A DNA stretch of 64,000 nucleotides, from positions 434,001 to 498,000 of the forward strand of contig NC_026487.1 of assembly GCF_000328475.2 (NCBI RefSeq), in the 5' to 3' direction. This DNA is from Mycosarcoma maydis (Eukaryota; Basidiomycota; Ustilaginomycetes; Ustilaginales). A model generated the notes under the pieces. The model had not been told where the DNA came from. It made no database searches and saw nothing but the letters and a program-made list of their open reading frames with translations. Shown piece after piece: positions 1 to 10,461 of the stretch. Position numbers and translations under genes: made by a program. Numbering within the stretch: the stretch's first letter is position 1; each line of letters opens with the position of its first letter.

Positions 1-2
1 GT

Positions 3-203
3 GAGCGTGCCAAGCGTACTCTCTCGTCGGCTGCTCAGACGACCATCGAGATCGACTCGCTCTTTGAGGGTATCGACTTCTACACCTCGATCACCCGTGC
101 CCGTTTCGAGGAGCTCTGTGGTGACCTCTTCTCGCACACCATTGAGCCTGTCGAGAAGGTTCTCCGCGACTCCAAGATTGACAAGGGCTCTGTTCACGAG
201 ATC

Positions 204-236
<33 letters not shown>

Positions 237-1145
237 GTGCAGAAGCTGCTCACCGACTTCTTCAACGGTCGTGAGCTTAACAAGTCGATCAACCCCGATG
301 AGGCTGTTGCCTACGGTGCCGCTGTCCAGGCCGCCATTCTTTCGGGTGACACTTCAGAGAAGACTCAGGACCTGCTCCTTCTCGATGTTGCTCCTCTCTC
401 GATGGGTATCGAGACCGCTGGTGGTGTCTTCACACCTCTCATCAAGAGGAACACCACTGTGCCCACCAAGAAGTCGGAGATCTTCTCGACTTATGCCGAC
501 AACCAGCCCGGTGTATTGATCCAGGTGTTCGAGGGCGAGCGTGCCCGCACCAAAGACAACAACTTGCTCGGCAAGTTCGAGCTCTCGGGTATCCCCCCTG
601 CTCCCCGTGGTGTTCCTCAGATCGAGGTCACTTTCGACGTCGACGCCAACGCCATTCTTAACGTCTCTGCCGCCGAGAAGGGCACTGGCAAGTCGGAGAA
701 GATCACTATCCGCAACGACAAGGGCCGTCTGTCATCGGAGCAGATCGAGGAGATGCTCAAGCAGGCCGAACAGTTCGCCGAGGAGGACAAGCAGGCCCTC
801 GAGCGCACCCAGGCCAAGAACGGTCTCGAGTCGTACATCTACAATGTGCGCAACACCACGAACGAGCCCCAGCTCAAGGACAAGCTCGAGGCCGCTGACA
901 AGGAGGCCCTCGAGAAGATTGTCAAGGAGGGTATCGAGTGGCTGGACAGCAACACCACCGCCTCGACCGACGAGCTCAAGGACAAGCAGAAGGAGATCGA
1001 GGAGCAGGTCAACCCCATTATGACCAAGATCTACTCGGCTGCTGGTGGTGCCCCCGGTGGCATGCCCGGTGGTGCTCCTGGTGCCGCTCCCGGCGGTGCT
1101 GCTCCCGGTGGCGACGACGGCCCCACTGTCGAGGAGCTCGACTAA
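3..1145 (+). CDS. HSP70: Cytosolic HSP70 chaperone (SSA type), 3' part, 5' end outside window
   Basis: ATP-dependent chaperone of the cytosolic Hsp70/Ssa family. The window opens inside the gene: frame 3 is open from base 3 and gives 380 residues, so roughly the first 265 residues of a typical ~645-residue protein lie upstream. Visible are the end of the ATPase domain ([24 protein letters not shown]), the interdomain linker [11 protein letters not shown] near window residue 124, the substrate-binding domain ([13 protein letters not shown]), the helical lid, and the Gly/Pro/Met-rich tail ending GPTVEELD. That end corresponds to the EEVD tail through which cytosolic Hsp70 binds TPR co-chaperones, with Leu in place of Val. 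The tail places it in the cytosol/nucleus rather than ER or mitochondrion. No intron is seen in this part. An A-rich run follows the stop within 30 bases. The family call is certain; which Ssa paralogue cannot be told. Confidence 0.97.
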
Positions 1146-1998
1146 GTGGCTCGCCCCCAAGTCCAATTAAAAAAAAATCAACCTTCTCCGCTGATGATAT
1201 CCGTTCTTTGCATTCTTTCTCTCCCCCATCATCAGCATGTACTCGTATCTTGACGTTCTGTTCAATGTGATGTGACTGTTCTTGCATTGTCTCGCCCCTG
1301 TCTTTTCGAGTTCTGTGGATTGTACCTGATCGATTCTGAAATCTGAAGTACTAATATACTGAATTGGCATAGGTTTCTGGAGCCAAGTCGTCGTGCTTAG
1401 GAGAAGGACGATGTGTGGTTGCTGATACGGAGCATGAACGTGAAGAATCTTTCTATAAGCATTAACGCGCCATGCGCTATCAGACATGTTGAAATGGATC
1501 TGGAAAAATGATGGTCAACTCACGACTGTATCGGCGATACATCAGAGGGGAAAAAACGCAAAATCGGGATAGGTGGCAGCACCAAGACACGGAACTTCAA
1601 CAGTCGTGAGTAGGTGGTGATCTGCATGTCCAAATCGTGAAACGTGAATCACGAACCACGAATCGTGAATAGCCACTTTGCGCGAAAATCACTGAATGCC
1701 GCCAAACCGACGCGACGCGAGTTGCGTGAAGTATTCGTGATTCACATTCACGATTGACGATTGTGAGTTGGTCGACGACATTCGCTAGCCAGACCAACAC
1801 TCACGACTTTTTGAAGAGCGTTGCAGGCTGAGCCAACTTTCTCCCTCACTCTTTGCTTTCTTCTCCATCACGCTCATTCCTTTTAAGTGTTCATCCGGTA
1901 TCATTAGCACTATATCATAGTGAAACTCGCAACAACCCGGTCTTCGTCGCGAAAGCAACCCTCCATCGCTGCTGCCTCTTGCAGTGAAGACCGCCACC
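1146..1998. other. Intergenic spacer HSP70-CTF4 with dispersed CGTGAAT/AATCACG motifs
   Basis: No gene is supported here. The stretch should hold the HSP70 3' UTR and the CTF4 promoter. Around 1603-1675 and 1736-1805 there are several copies of the window-wide motif family, in both orientations, including a one-mismatch version (1656-1668) of the 13-bp palindrome found elsewhere, and the related ACTCACGACT form near 1515 and 1800. Confidence 0.7.
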
Positions 1999-4900
1999 AT
2001 GCAGTCTACGCAGTCGAAGACCCTACACGTCCAGTTCGTCCATTCTGGTCCTACACATTGTATCCACGCACCCAAGTCTGCCAACGTGGAGTAAGTGAAC
2101 CTTTTTTTGTCCTGTCGAGGCTCAACGTAGATCACAGGCTGATCATCCACACTCTTCTACCTTTTGACATTACGCAGTCGACTTTTTACAGGAGGAGATG
2201 ACTACCTCGTCCGAATCTTACCCACCCTGCCTCTCTCCGACGTAGAGCCGCAGCTTATCGAAGACGCCACTGAAGCGGTGACCTCGCTCGATGCTGACGG
2301 CCGCTTCCTCGTCACCGCTTCCGAAGATGGCTCTGTACGCCTCTACCGACACCACCCAATCGACGCGGAAGGCAACCCAGCATCACCAACTGTGCTTCAA
2401 TCGCTGCTGCGCCGCGAAGCTTTGCCTTTGCGATGTGTTGCTATTGAGCGCTTTGTCAAATCGGGAAAGGCTCCAAGAGTCGCTGTCTGCTCCGACGAGC
2501 TCATTGTCAAGATTATCGATGTCGAGGATCCCAGACGCATTCAGCTCCTTGATGGCCATAGCCGAGGTCTTCGCTCGGCTTCATGGAGCCCTGTGGCTCC
2601 TTTGCTCGTCACTTGCTCCACAGACGGTGTCGCGAGGATCACTGACATGAGCGATGTCGAGCCCAGGTACGTCAAATCGATCGAGGGCGTTCTCCCCATC
2701 ACACGTGCCGAAAGCGATGAAGCCGCCTTTGCTTGCTGGCATCCTTCGGGCACGTACTTTGTTATGCCCTCCAAGGCACACGAGCTTGTCATCATCAGTG
2801 CGGCCAACGACTCTTCTGTTTGGTCACGAACCGGAAGCTTTGTTGCTAGTGCGGCAGGATCCGTGCCAGCGCCCAGCGGCAGCATCACCGCTCTCGCCTT
2901 TTCGCCCAATGGCCGCTACCTTGCTTCCGCTACCATCAACGGCCAAGTCACTGTCTGGGAGACAGAGAGCCGTCAAGCCATTCGTCACCAGCATGCTGAA
3001 GCTCTCGTGATGTCTATCAGCTGGCACCCCACCAAGGACGCTCTCGCATGGTCGGAAAACGAAGGCTCTCTGGCCCGATGGTCGGATGTGGTAGGCACCA
3101 CCCGCCCTAGCCCGTTCGAAGAAATTATTTTCGATGTATCAAAAGCTGCGCGTGGTGCTCGTGGCCAGATCGACGACATCTTTTCCGGTACGGGTCTTTC
3201 GGACGATGAGGACGATGATATGGTGCGAGACTCTCATCGTGCGGATCGAGATGCGCAAGACCTCGACGACTTTGTGGTGGATGACGAGTCACGCTACAAC
3301 AGGTACGGAGGTGCGGATCCTTCTTCGCGATCCCATGGTCGACGCGGACACAGCGCGGCCCACGAAGGCGGCATGATGACCGCTGCTACCCGGCCACAGC
3401 CTGCCTTCCAATCCACCTCCACTCCCATGCGAGGACAGCGCCGATACCTTGCTTACAATCTTCTCGGCTCGGTGATTGCCGTAGAGCAGGAATCGCACCA
3501 GACTATCTCGTTCGAATCATTTGACACCTCAGCGCGACGCAATTTCCGCTTCTCAGACATGAACAATATCTGCATGGCCGACCTCGCCAAGCAAGGCATC
3601 CTCTTCGCTGCAAAGCAGATGGACGAGCAGTCGAGCAGCGTTTTCTTCAAGCCGTTCGTTGCAGCTAGCAATAATCTGTCCTCTGAATGGACTTTCAACT
3701 TGGACCGAGGCGAAAACGTCGAGGCGGTGGCTCTGGGAGGCAGTGGTCTGCGTACCATAACGGAGGATGGTTGGGAGGACCAGGATGCTGGCAGGTCTGG
3801 AGCGGGTGTCGCTGTGGTCGCGACCTCAAAAGGCTATTTGAGATTCCTGTCGGCTAGTGGCATGCAGCTCTACCTGTGGGCAATTGGCCATCCTGTAGTC
3901 ACGCTGGCCGTTGGAGCCAGGACCGCGCTCGTCATCTACCGTAGGACAGGGCTTCCATCGGGAGGCTTCCAGGAACTGAGCTACAAGGTGATCGACCTGG
4001 CCAATTTCGACTTGATCCAGGATGACGTGCTGCCACTTGCCAAGGATGCACACATCAGATGGGCAGGCTACAATGATCAGCACCAGCCTGCATTCTACGA
4101 TTCCAACGGAACTCTCTTTGTGCTTGATCGAGCTCACCGCTCGCGTCAAGGACGATGGGTGCCCAGCCTGGATACGAAACGTCTTCGAGATAGTGCCACA
4201 GCCGATGCTAGTGAAGCGGCTGCGCGTGCTGCAAGCACGTTAGGTTACTGGCCCATTGCGCTCACCTCTTCCAAACTCATGGTATTGCTGCTCAAAGGTG
4301 GACGCAGTCATCCCGAAGTGGACGGAACGCGGCACATGATTCAGGAGCTTGAGTTGCAGCTGCCTCTCATCCACCGCGAAGGCGGCACCGGTCCATTGGA
4401 GGAGAAGAGCCTGCGCGAGGGTATGCTTGCCATGACGGCTCGCGATGTTAAGAATGCCGGTATCGACGCGAGCGACGACGACATTCGGCTAGATGCCGAC
4501 ACGCTCGAGATGAGCTCGGACAAAGCACTTCTCCAGCTCATCCAGTTGGCCTGTAAGGCTGACAAGCATGGCCGTGCCCTTGATGCCGCACGTGCGCTCC
4601 ACTCGACGAGGACGCTGGAAGCTGCACTCAAGATCGCAGCGTTCTTCCATCTTTCCAGTCTAGCTGAGCGAATGGTGGCATTGAAGGAAGGATTAGAAGG
4701 CCGACCTGAGCGGGTGGAGGAGGAGAGTCGACGATGGTGCGATCCTGCCGTGCGAGGAGGACCGAGCTACACCAATCCGGCGCTCATTGACATAATGACG
4801 CGGGCAGGTGACCGCGGTGCCAGCGGCCGGGAAGGTGCGTTGAGCGCTGCCAGCATCCGCAAGCGTGCTTCTGCTGCGCTGGGCGAGGAATTCTTACCTT

Positions 4901-5661
4901 CGACCTCTCGTTCGGTTTCTGGTGTTGCTCATGTTTCATCAGAACGATTCGATAATCTGGGGTCGGCATCGCCTTCCCGCCACCCGGCGGCCGGGGGATA
5001 TGGCACGTCGAGTCGCTCACCTGCACCCACTGCATCATCGAGCAACATCGACGTCACCGCTGAAGACTCGTACAGTGCCATTCTCGACGACGACCGAGAC
5101 GCCTCTTCGCTCGGAAAAGAAAACATCTATGGCCGGACATCTGAAAAGCGCAAATCACCCTCTCACGATGATTCTGCCGAACCCGCCTATGGCGCACGGA
5201 CGCTGGCGATGCCGACGATGAAAGTAGCGAAATCGTTGAACCCGTTTGCTCGTACTTGGTCCAACGTGGCCAACCGTCGTGGCGAAGAAAAACAGATGCA
5301 CAAATCGACGTCATTCTTTGAACGCATCGAGGCGTACGAGAAGGAGTCGCTCAAGACGACTGCTTCTGGCAAGCAGTCATTGTTGACCGGGTTTGCGTTC
5401 CGCAAGGATCAGGCTGCTGCGGGTGGTGATGGCGGGGAAACGACAGCGGTGTTTGGCGAAACACAGTACGCGGATGGAGAGGCGGAGGCGGAGGAGTCGC
5501 TTCAATTGACGTTGGAACGGGCGGCGAGGGATGCGGGGACGGGTAATGTGAAACCTGCCGATGATATCGGAGGCGATGCTCTGCCTGAAACTGTGAGAGA
5601 TGCGGAGACGTTGGATTCGATCGACTTGGAGTCGGCGAATCATGGCGCTGTTGAGGTTTAA
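1999..5661 (+). CDS. CTF4: Replisome adaptor CTF4/Mcl1 (WDHD1/And-1 homologue)
   Basis: Links the CMG helicase to DNA polymerase alpha-primase and supports sister-chromatid cohesion; nuclear. Predicted exons are 1999-2090 and 2178-5661. The ATG at 1999 sits in a GCCACC context and the donor GTAAGT starts at 2091. The phase-2 junction restores ...SANV-D-RLFTGGDDYLVRI, a first WD blade. The product is about 1191 residues. The N-terminal WD40 propeller covers roughly residues 20-340 (blades such as VTASEDGSVRLY, LVTCSTDGVARI, YLASATINGQVTVW). An acidic linker follows, then the SepB-type second propeller starting near residue 440 (MRGQRRYLAYNLLGSV) and running to about 735, then a helical region (about 800-870). 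The tail is disordered with a conserved-looking KSLNPFARTW. No HMG box is visible, as expected for fungal Ctf4 and unlike human WDHD1. The start and intron are my model; the family call is strong. Confidence 0.9.
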
Positions 5662-5891
5662 GCAGCTGTTTGTGCAGTAACGCTGTGGTGTGATGTATTT
5701 TCTCAGTATCAATGCTAGGCTTTCGCGTATTGGGGACAAAGCTGAGGTGTGTGTATTGTCTGAGTCGATGAACGCGGTGGAGGATGCAGGACAAGAAACT
5801 TGACTCAGTCACACGCCACGGTCTCGACAGTGATGGAGTGACTGAACATGGACATTGGCGACTGACGACTCGAGAGTGCTGGACTACGATG

Positions 5892-7992
5892 CTATTCGCA
5901 GATGTGGCCAAAGAGAGCCACAGGATCGACGACGTCCCAGATGTCGTCTTTGTGACGATGAGAATGGAGCGGAGTGGCAGCGACGGGTGGCGGGGCGCCG
6001 TTGTGCAAGCGCTTGTTCCTGCCATTGACATCTGCAAGCACTGCGTGTGTGTCTTTGTACTCGGGCACGGACAGACCGCCCTTGGTGGGACGAAGACGCC
6101 CTGCGCTCTCAGCAAGTGCCCGCCGATCGAGCAATTTTAGCGGGGCAGACTGGTCGATAATGAACCGGTTGCGGACGGCGACGTGTGCCGAGCCGAGCGC
6201 TACGTCGCTCAGATGCCAAGTAGCTGCTAGACGTGCAGCTCGAGCCAGTTGACGTTCAGGCGAGCACGTATCTGCGCTACCAGCATCGTCGTCTGCGTCC
6301 AACGCCAGATCGTCGCTCCATTCCGGAGCTAGCATTCGTTCTTGCGTTCCTTGTCCCATTGGCTCGACAACAGTGTGCGGTGCCACCTCGAGTAGGAATG
6401 CCACATCCGAGACAGTCAGACGCGTACTGACCGCGTCCGATCGCTCTACCGAGCTCACTTGCATCGTGTCTCGCGATCGCTTGGGTCGGTTGTGAGAACT
6501 GTCGCTCGTTGCACCGGCGCCATCTTCCGCATCTGCACTGGTGCTGCTGTTGCCGAACGAAGTATCGTGCAGCTGACCGCTGCTGTCGCTATCTCGGATC
6601 GAAGGCGAAGAGGGTCCGGTCAAGCTCGTCGGCGCAGTGCTGGCGAGCGAGAGCATCGAAGAGTCGGCAAACGAGGTGCCAATCCCAGAGGTACTGGTGC
6701 GCGAAGACATGTCGGATTGCATCGAGCGCACGCGTCCAGCAGGACTGCCGTGAGCCGAATTGGGCACGCTGTCGTCCACATCCATCGCATCAAGCGCTGG
6801 CGAAATTCGCAAGACATCGCGCATGTACGATGTAGAGTCGACACCAGTGTTGCAATCGGCAGCGGGGCGAAGAGGCTGGTTAGTGCGGATACCATCGGTC
6901 CTGTTGGCGCGGATCTTTGTGATGATGCTGCTGGCGACGTTCTGCAGATGGCTTTGGAGTGCCGAAAGCACCATAGCCGCAGCTTGGGGCTGCACGCCTC
7001 CCGGTAGACCATTTTCGACGGCAAGCAGCGTCATACGGTCTTTGAGACCGTCCAGATCGGGCAAGTGCTTGGATTCAACGCATAGCGGTGCCTGCATCGC
7101 ACGCATGACGGCTTGTTGGGCAGCTAGAGTGTGCAAGAAGAATGGCTCAGGAACGCAGTTCGTAACAAGCGACCTAAAGGTTCTGGCACGCGGCCGAACG
7201 GGGAACGAGGTAGACACTTACAAAGGGAGAGCTTACTGCGCACAGCGGCAATTTGTTGGTTTCCGTGGATGGCTTGGCCCTTCCAGTCCTTGGCACCGAT
7301 GGCGCTCTTGTACTGTCTTACCTTTTTGCGGTCTTCGGCGACCTTGCGCTTCTCTTCATCTTTTCGCTTCTTCTCGAGCATGTCGGCAGCCGAGCCGGCC
7401 CAACCGAGGCTGGCAGCTCCGCCCACAGCATTTGCACCGAGTTTGCCGGCCTTGTCGAGGTTTTTGAGACGCAGACGCTCTTTCCGGGGAAGGCCGGCGA
7501 CAAGATTGCGAAGACGCTTTCGACTGGGCTCCTCTTCTTCTTCTTCAGTGATGGTGGTTCCATCCGGCAAAATACGGGTGATTCGTCTAGAGGCGCGGCT
7601 GGATGGGCCAGGTACATCTGCGCTAGCATTGTAGAGGATACCGAGAATGAGCGCATTGTGCAGGTGGACTGTGTCGGATGCAGGGTTGGAGAGAGAAAGA
7701 GGAGCAACAGTGTCAGAAAAAGATCGTGAGCGGAGCATTTGTGCGGTTGGACGGAAGGTAACTGTCACTCACTGTGCTCTGTCTTGAGGGCTTTGTGAGC
7801 GAGCGCCTCGAATTCGGAACGGTCGATGGCGCCTTTGAGGAATTGAACAAGCGTCTGCCAGTAGCGAGCACCGTTCTGACCGAGGGCCACAGCGAGCTTC
7901 TGCTTTAGGTCGAGGGTGTCTGCGCGGATGGGTCGATGAGGTGGAGCATTGGCGCTGGTGGCCGAGCTCAATTCGCGAGCTATATTGACCAT
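5892..7992 (-). CDS. HFI1: SAGA complex core subunit Hfi1/Ada1 (TADA1 homologue)
   Basis: Structural subunit of the SAGA histone acetyltransferase coactivator; nuclear. Predicted exons, in gene order, are 7992-7773, 7668-7222 and 7123-5892, giving about 632 residues. Intron 1 (donor GTGAGT) joins ...ALKTEH-I-HLHNALILGILYNA in phase. Intron 2 runs from GTAAGT at 7221 to CACTCTAG, giving ...KLSL-S-AQQAVMRAMQAPL. Diagnostic is the N-terminal SAGA-Tad1 pattern: LKQKLAVALGQNGARYW and LVQFLKGAIDRSEFEALAHK, then HLHNALIL, later APLCVESKHLPDLDGLKDRM. A basic Glu/Lys/Arg-rich helix (EKKRKDEEKRKVAEDRKK) lies in exon 2. A later segment (RLTVSDVAFLLEVAPHTVVEP) fits the histone-fold-like part that pairs with Taf12. 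The gene is convergent with CTF4 (230-bp spacer). Intron 2's acceptor was chosen because it is the only nearby AG that keeps phase. Confidence 0.85.
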
Positions 7993-8145
7993 GGTTGCGC
8001 GCTTCTAATAGGTGCATACGCCCCACCCAGTTCAGGAGGTCCGAGGCGTTGAGTTTGCTGTGTTTGCGCTCGTAAGTATGCGGATGGGATGGATGTCGAA
8101 ATGCAGTAATGGAGCTGAGAGACACCTGAGATGCTACGCTTGAAC

Positions 8146-8200
8146 GTGGATGCGGATGTGGATGGGGATGTGGATGGGGATGGGGATGGGGATGGGGATG
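8146..8200. repeat. GGATGN hexanucleotide repeat
   Basis: Tandem hexamers of the form GGATGC/GGATGT/GGATGG, about nine units, lying upstream of HFI1. A related GGATGC run occurs near 16268. Confidence 0.85.
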
Positions 8201-8894
8201 CTATAGTGATGCTCGGGGTGGAAGGTTCAAAAGGCTCTTGAATGCGTGAAGGAGCCGGAATGCAGTTGAGAGAGCTAGGGATGATGAGGGAGCGGATGTA
8301 TCAAGACGAAGCAATACCTTGTCAGATGACCGGAATAGGAGGAGTGAAGCGTTGCAAAGGCAAGAGGTGGTAAACAAGAATGCTGATCAGTGGGCTCATA
8401 GCAGATCCTGGATGGCGAGTTGCGAGGAAGGCGCCGGATGTTGAACGCAAGCTCCACCTGGCGGATGGATGCTTGCTCGGCGAGACCGGCTCAACGCGGA
8501 TGATGAGGGAAAGGTGGATGCAGAAGCAGCTAAACGCTCTTGTGGGAAGTCGAGCTAGCTAGCTTTGGATGAGAAGGAGGACAATCCATCCATATCACAC
8601 AACTTGACGAATGAATGAATCGTGAATCCATCCAGGAGCGAGCAGCATTCATGATTCACGATTACCAACTGGCTTCTGCATGTCTATTCACGATTTGTCT
8701 CCGTCATCACTCTGTCGCGCGGAAAACGCAAGTTTGAACACGAGTCCTTTGCTCACGCTGAGAGCGGCTGTCCATCACGAATCACGAACCCACATGTCTT
8801 TAGCACTTGCATCCACTCATGACTCACGCCTCTTACACCACGCAAACATGAAGGCGGTCGTGGTTTGGCTCGGTGGCCTGACATGCTGGAAGCA

Positions 8895-8941
8895 TTCGTG
8901 ATTCACGATTCTTGATTCGTGATTCGTGATTCGTGATTCGG
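8895..8941. repeat. CGTGATT heptamer array
   Basis: A run of head-to-tail CGTGATT heptamers with one inverted unit (TTCACGA), ending at 8941. It is one of the clearest tandem examples of the motif family dispersed through the intergenic DNA of this window. Confidence 0.85.
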
Positions 8942-9205
8942 CCGGCGAGGCCAAGCAAGTCGCCTTGGCTGCCTTTGCTCTGTCGTCGCTCTTGCACAAA
9001 AAATTCGATCAAGATTCGGGGCGGCTCAAGACGCGCGACTAACATTACTCACCGCTCTCTCTCCTGTGTACCCGCATTCACGATGGCATCTCTTTTGCGC
9101 TCATCACTATGGCTTCTGTGCACAGTCAGCTCATGTCATGGCTCCCATCGCCGCATCATAAAGGCTGGACAGGGTCAAAACAGACAATCGTAGCGGTTGG
9201 ATGAG

Positions 9206-9208
<3 letters not shown>

Positions 9209-9249
<41 letters not shown>
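9209..9249. repeat. (GA)n microsatellite
   Basis: About 20 uninterrupted GA dinucleotides in the HFI1/BRCT-gene spacer. Confidence 0.95.
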
Positions 9250-9251
<2 letters not shown>

Positions 9252-10461
9252 TGGATGAATTTTGTGAATCGAATCGGCCCAACGAAAAAGCCCAAGTCGC
9301 CTTCGAATCTATCAGCATAACGTACGAGAGCAGTGTTGGCAGGACCCTGCATGCGTATAGCGTACTGACTGACATCCCAGCGTCCAGTAGCGGCCATGAT
9401 CCAATGTCGGGACCCGAATGTCTTGACTAGCATTTATCACATCCTTCTGGGCGCCACCGACATGTTGTAACACCTTCGCAGTTACAGTGACGAGTGTAGG
9501 AAATCAAGATGGCTAAACGATTCGTGATCCGTGATTCGTGATTGCGAGGTTGGCGCGACAGGTCGAGATTTCTTCCGGATCTCGGGTATGCAGACACGAG
9601 TTTGTGCTAAAGTTACAACGATTCACGATTCACGATTTTGTTCAACACCAAACGATTCTCATTGCTGCTCTAACATTCGACGCACCGCACCTGACATACG
9701 ACCACAAACTATCTCGCAACCCTCGTTAAACCCCCGTGGGCAAAGGAGCACGTCCAACCTCAAAAATGGCGTCATCAGACGCCCGGAAGATCCTACACCA
9801 GATAGTTAGCCATAGCGATTTGTGGTCAGCTTGTCTATGTGCTGACAGATCGACGTTCTGTTGGCTGTCTTGCAGCCCTGGCGGTAGACGGCATAAGTCA
9901 CGTGATGTGATCGCGAAAACGCTCTCGCAAAAGAAAAAAAAAATGGAAAAAGAACAACACTCGTGACTTGGAACGCGGATGTGGGACGTAAGCACGCGTG
10001 CAAGATACACGCCCAACTGCGCGATGCTGAGAGGGTCAAGTAAGATTCACGATATTCGTGATTGTGCGCAAGTCACAGCGCATTCAAGATTTACGTTATT
10101 TACCTCGTAAAGCGCTCGAGACACGCACTCACGACTCAAATGCCCTTTGTGTGTTGAGAGAGACAGAGCAGGCGCTTGACGCTTAGGGTTCCTAACGCTT
10201 GTTGAGATTCGCACCACACAGCCTCCTTGTACATTACCGCACGCAGGCATTCCTCTCCCATCCTTGGAGAACGGTGATCGTTGTACAGTCGCCCCTGAAG
10301 GCGACCACGAAGCCTGGGAAGCGCAACACACTGGATAACACAATCGATCACGCCAAGGCAAATGCCCCACCCCTACGTCTTTGGCTGCTGCCGTTCCATC
10401 TGATCATCAGCCTCGACCATATTCGCACATCGTTTGATTTGTCTATTGACACCTGTCGACA

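Larger units (their letters stand above)
7993..10461. other. Divergent spacer HFI1 / BRCT gene with several simple repeats and motif clusters
   Basis: About 2.5 kb between two outward-facing genes. I see no convincing gene. It holds a GGATGN hexamer tract, a GA tract, and repeated CGTGATT-type motifs near 8620-8665, 8778-8790, 8895-8941, 9519-9545, 9620-9640 and 10045-10064. Short ORFs here (for example a 36-residue hydrophobic-start ORF from 9082) have no recognisable family. Confidence 0.6.

Noticed and set aside
5351..6115. 254-codon minus-strand frame at the CTF4/HFI1 junction
   Set aside because: Overlaps the 3' ends of two well-supported genes in other frames; composition is Pro/Ser/His low-complexity with no conserved pattern.
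6459..7007. + strand frames across HFI1
   Set aside because: Shadows of the minus-strand HFI1 exons 2-3; Arg-rich composition with no family motif.
8895..8941. CRISPR-like or telomere-like array
   Set aside because: Units are 7 bp with no spacers, and the sequence is not TTAGGG; it is an ordinary tandem array of the dispersed motif.
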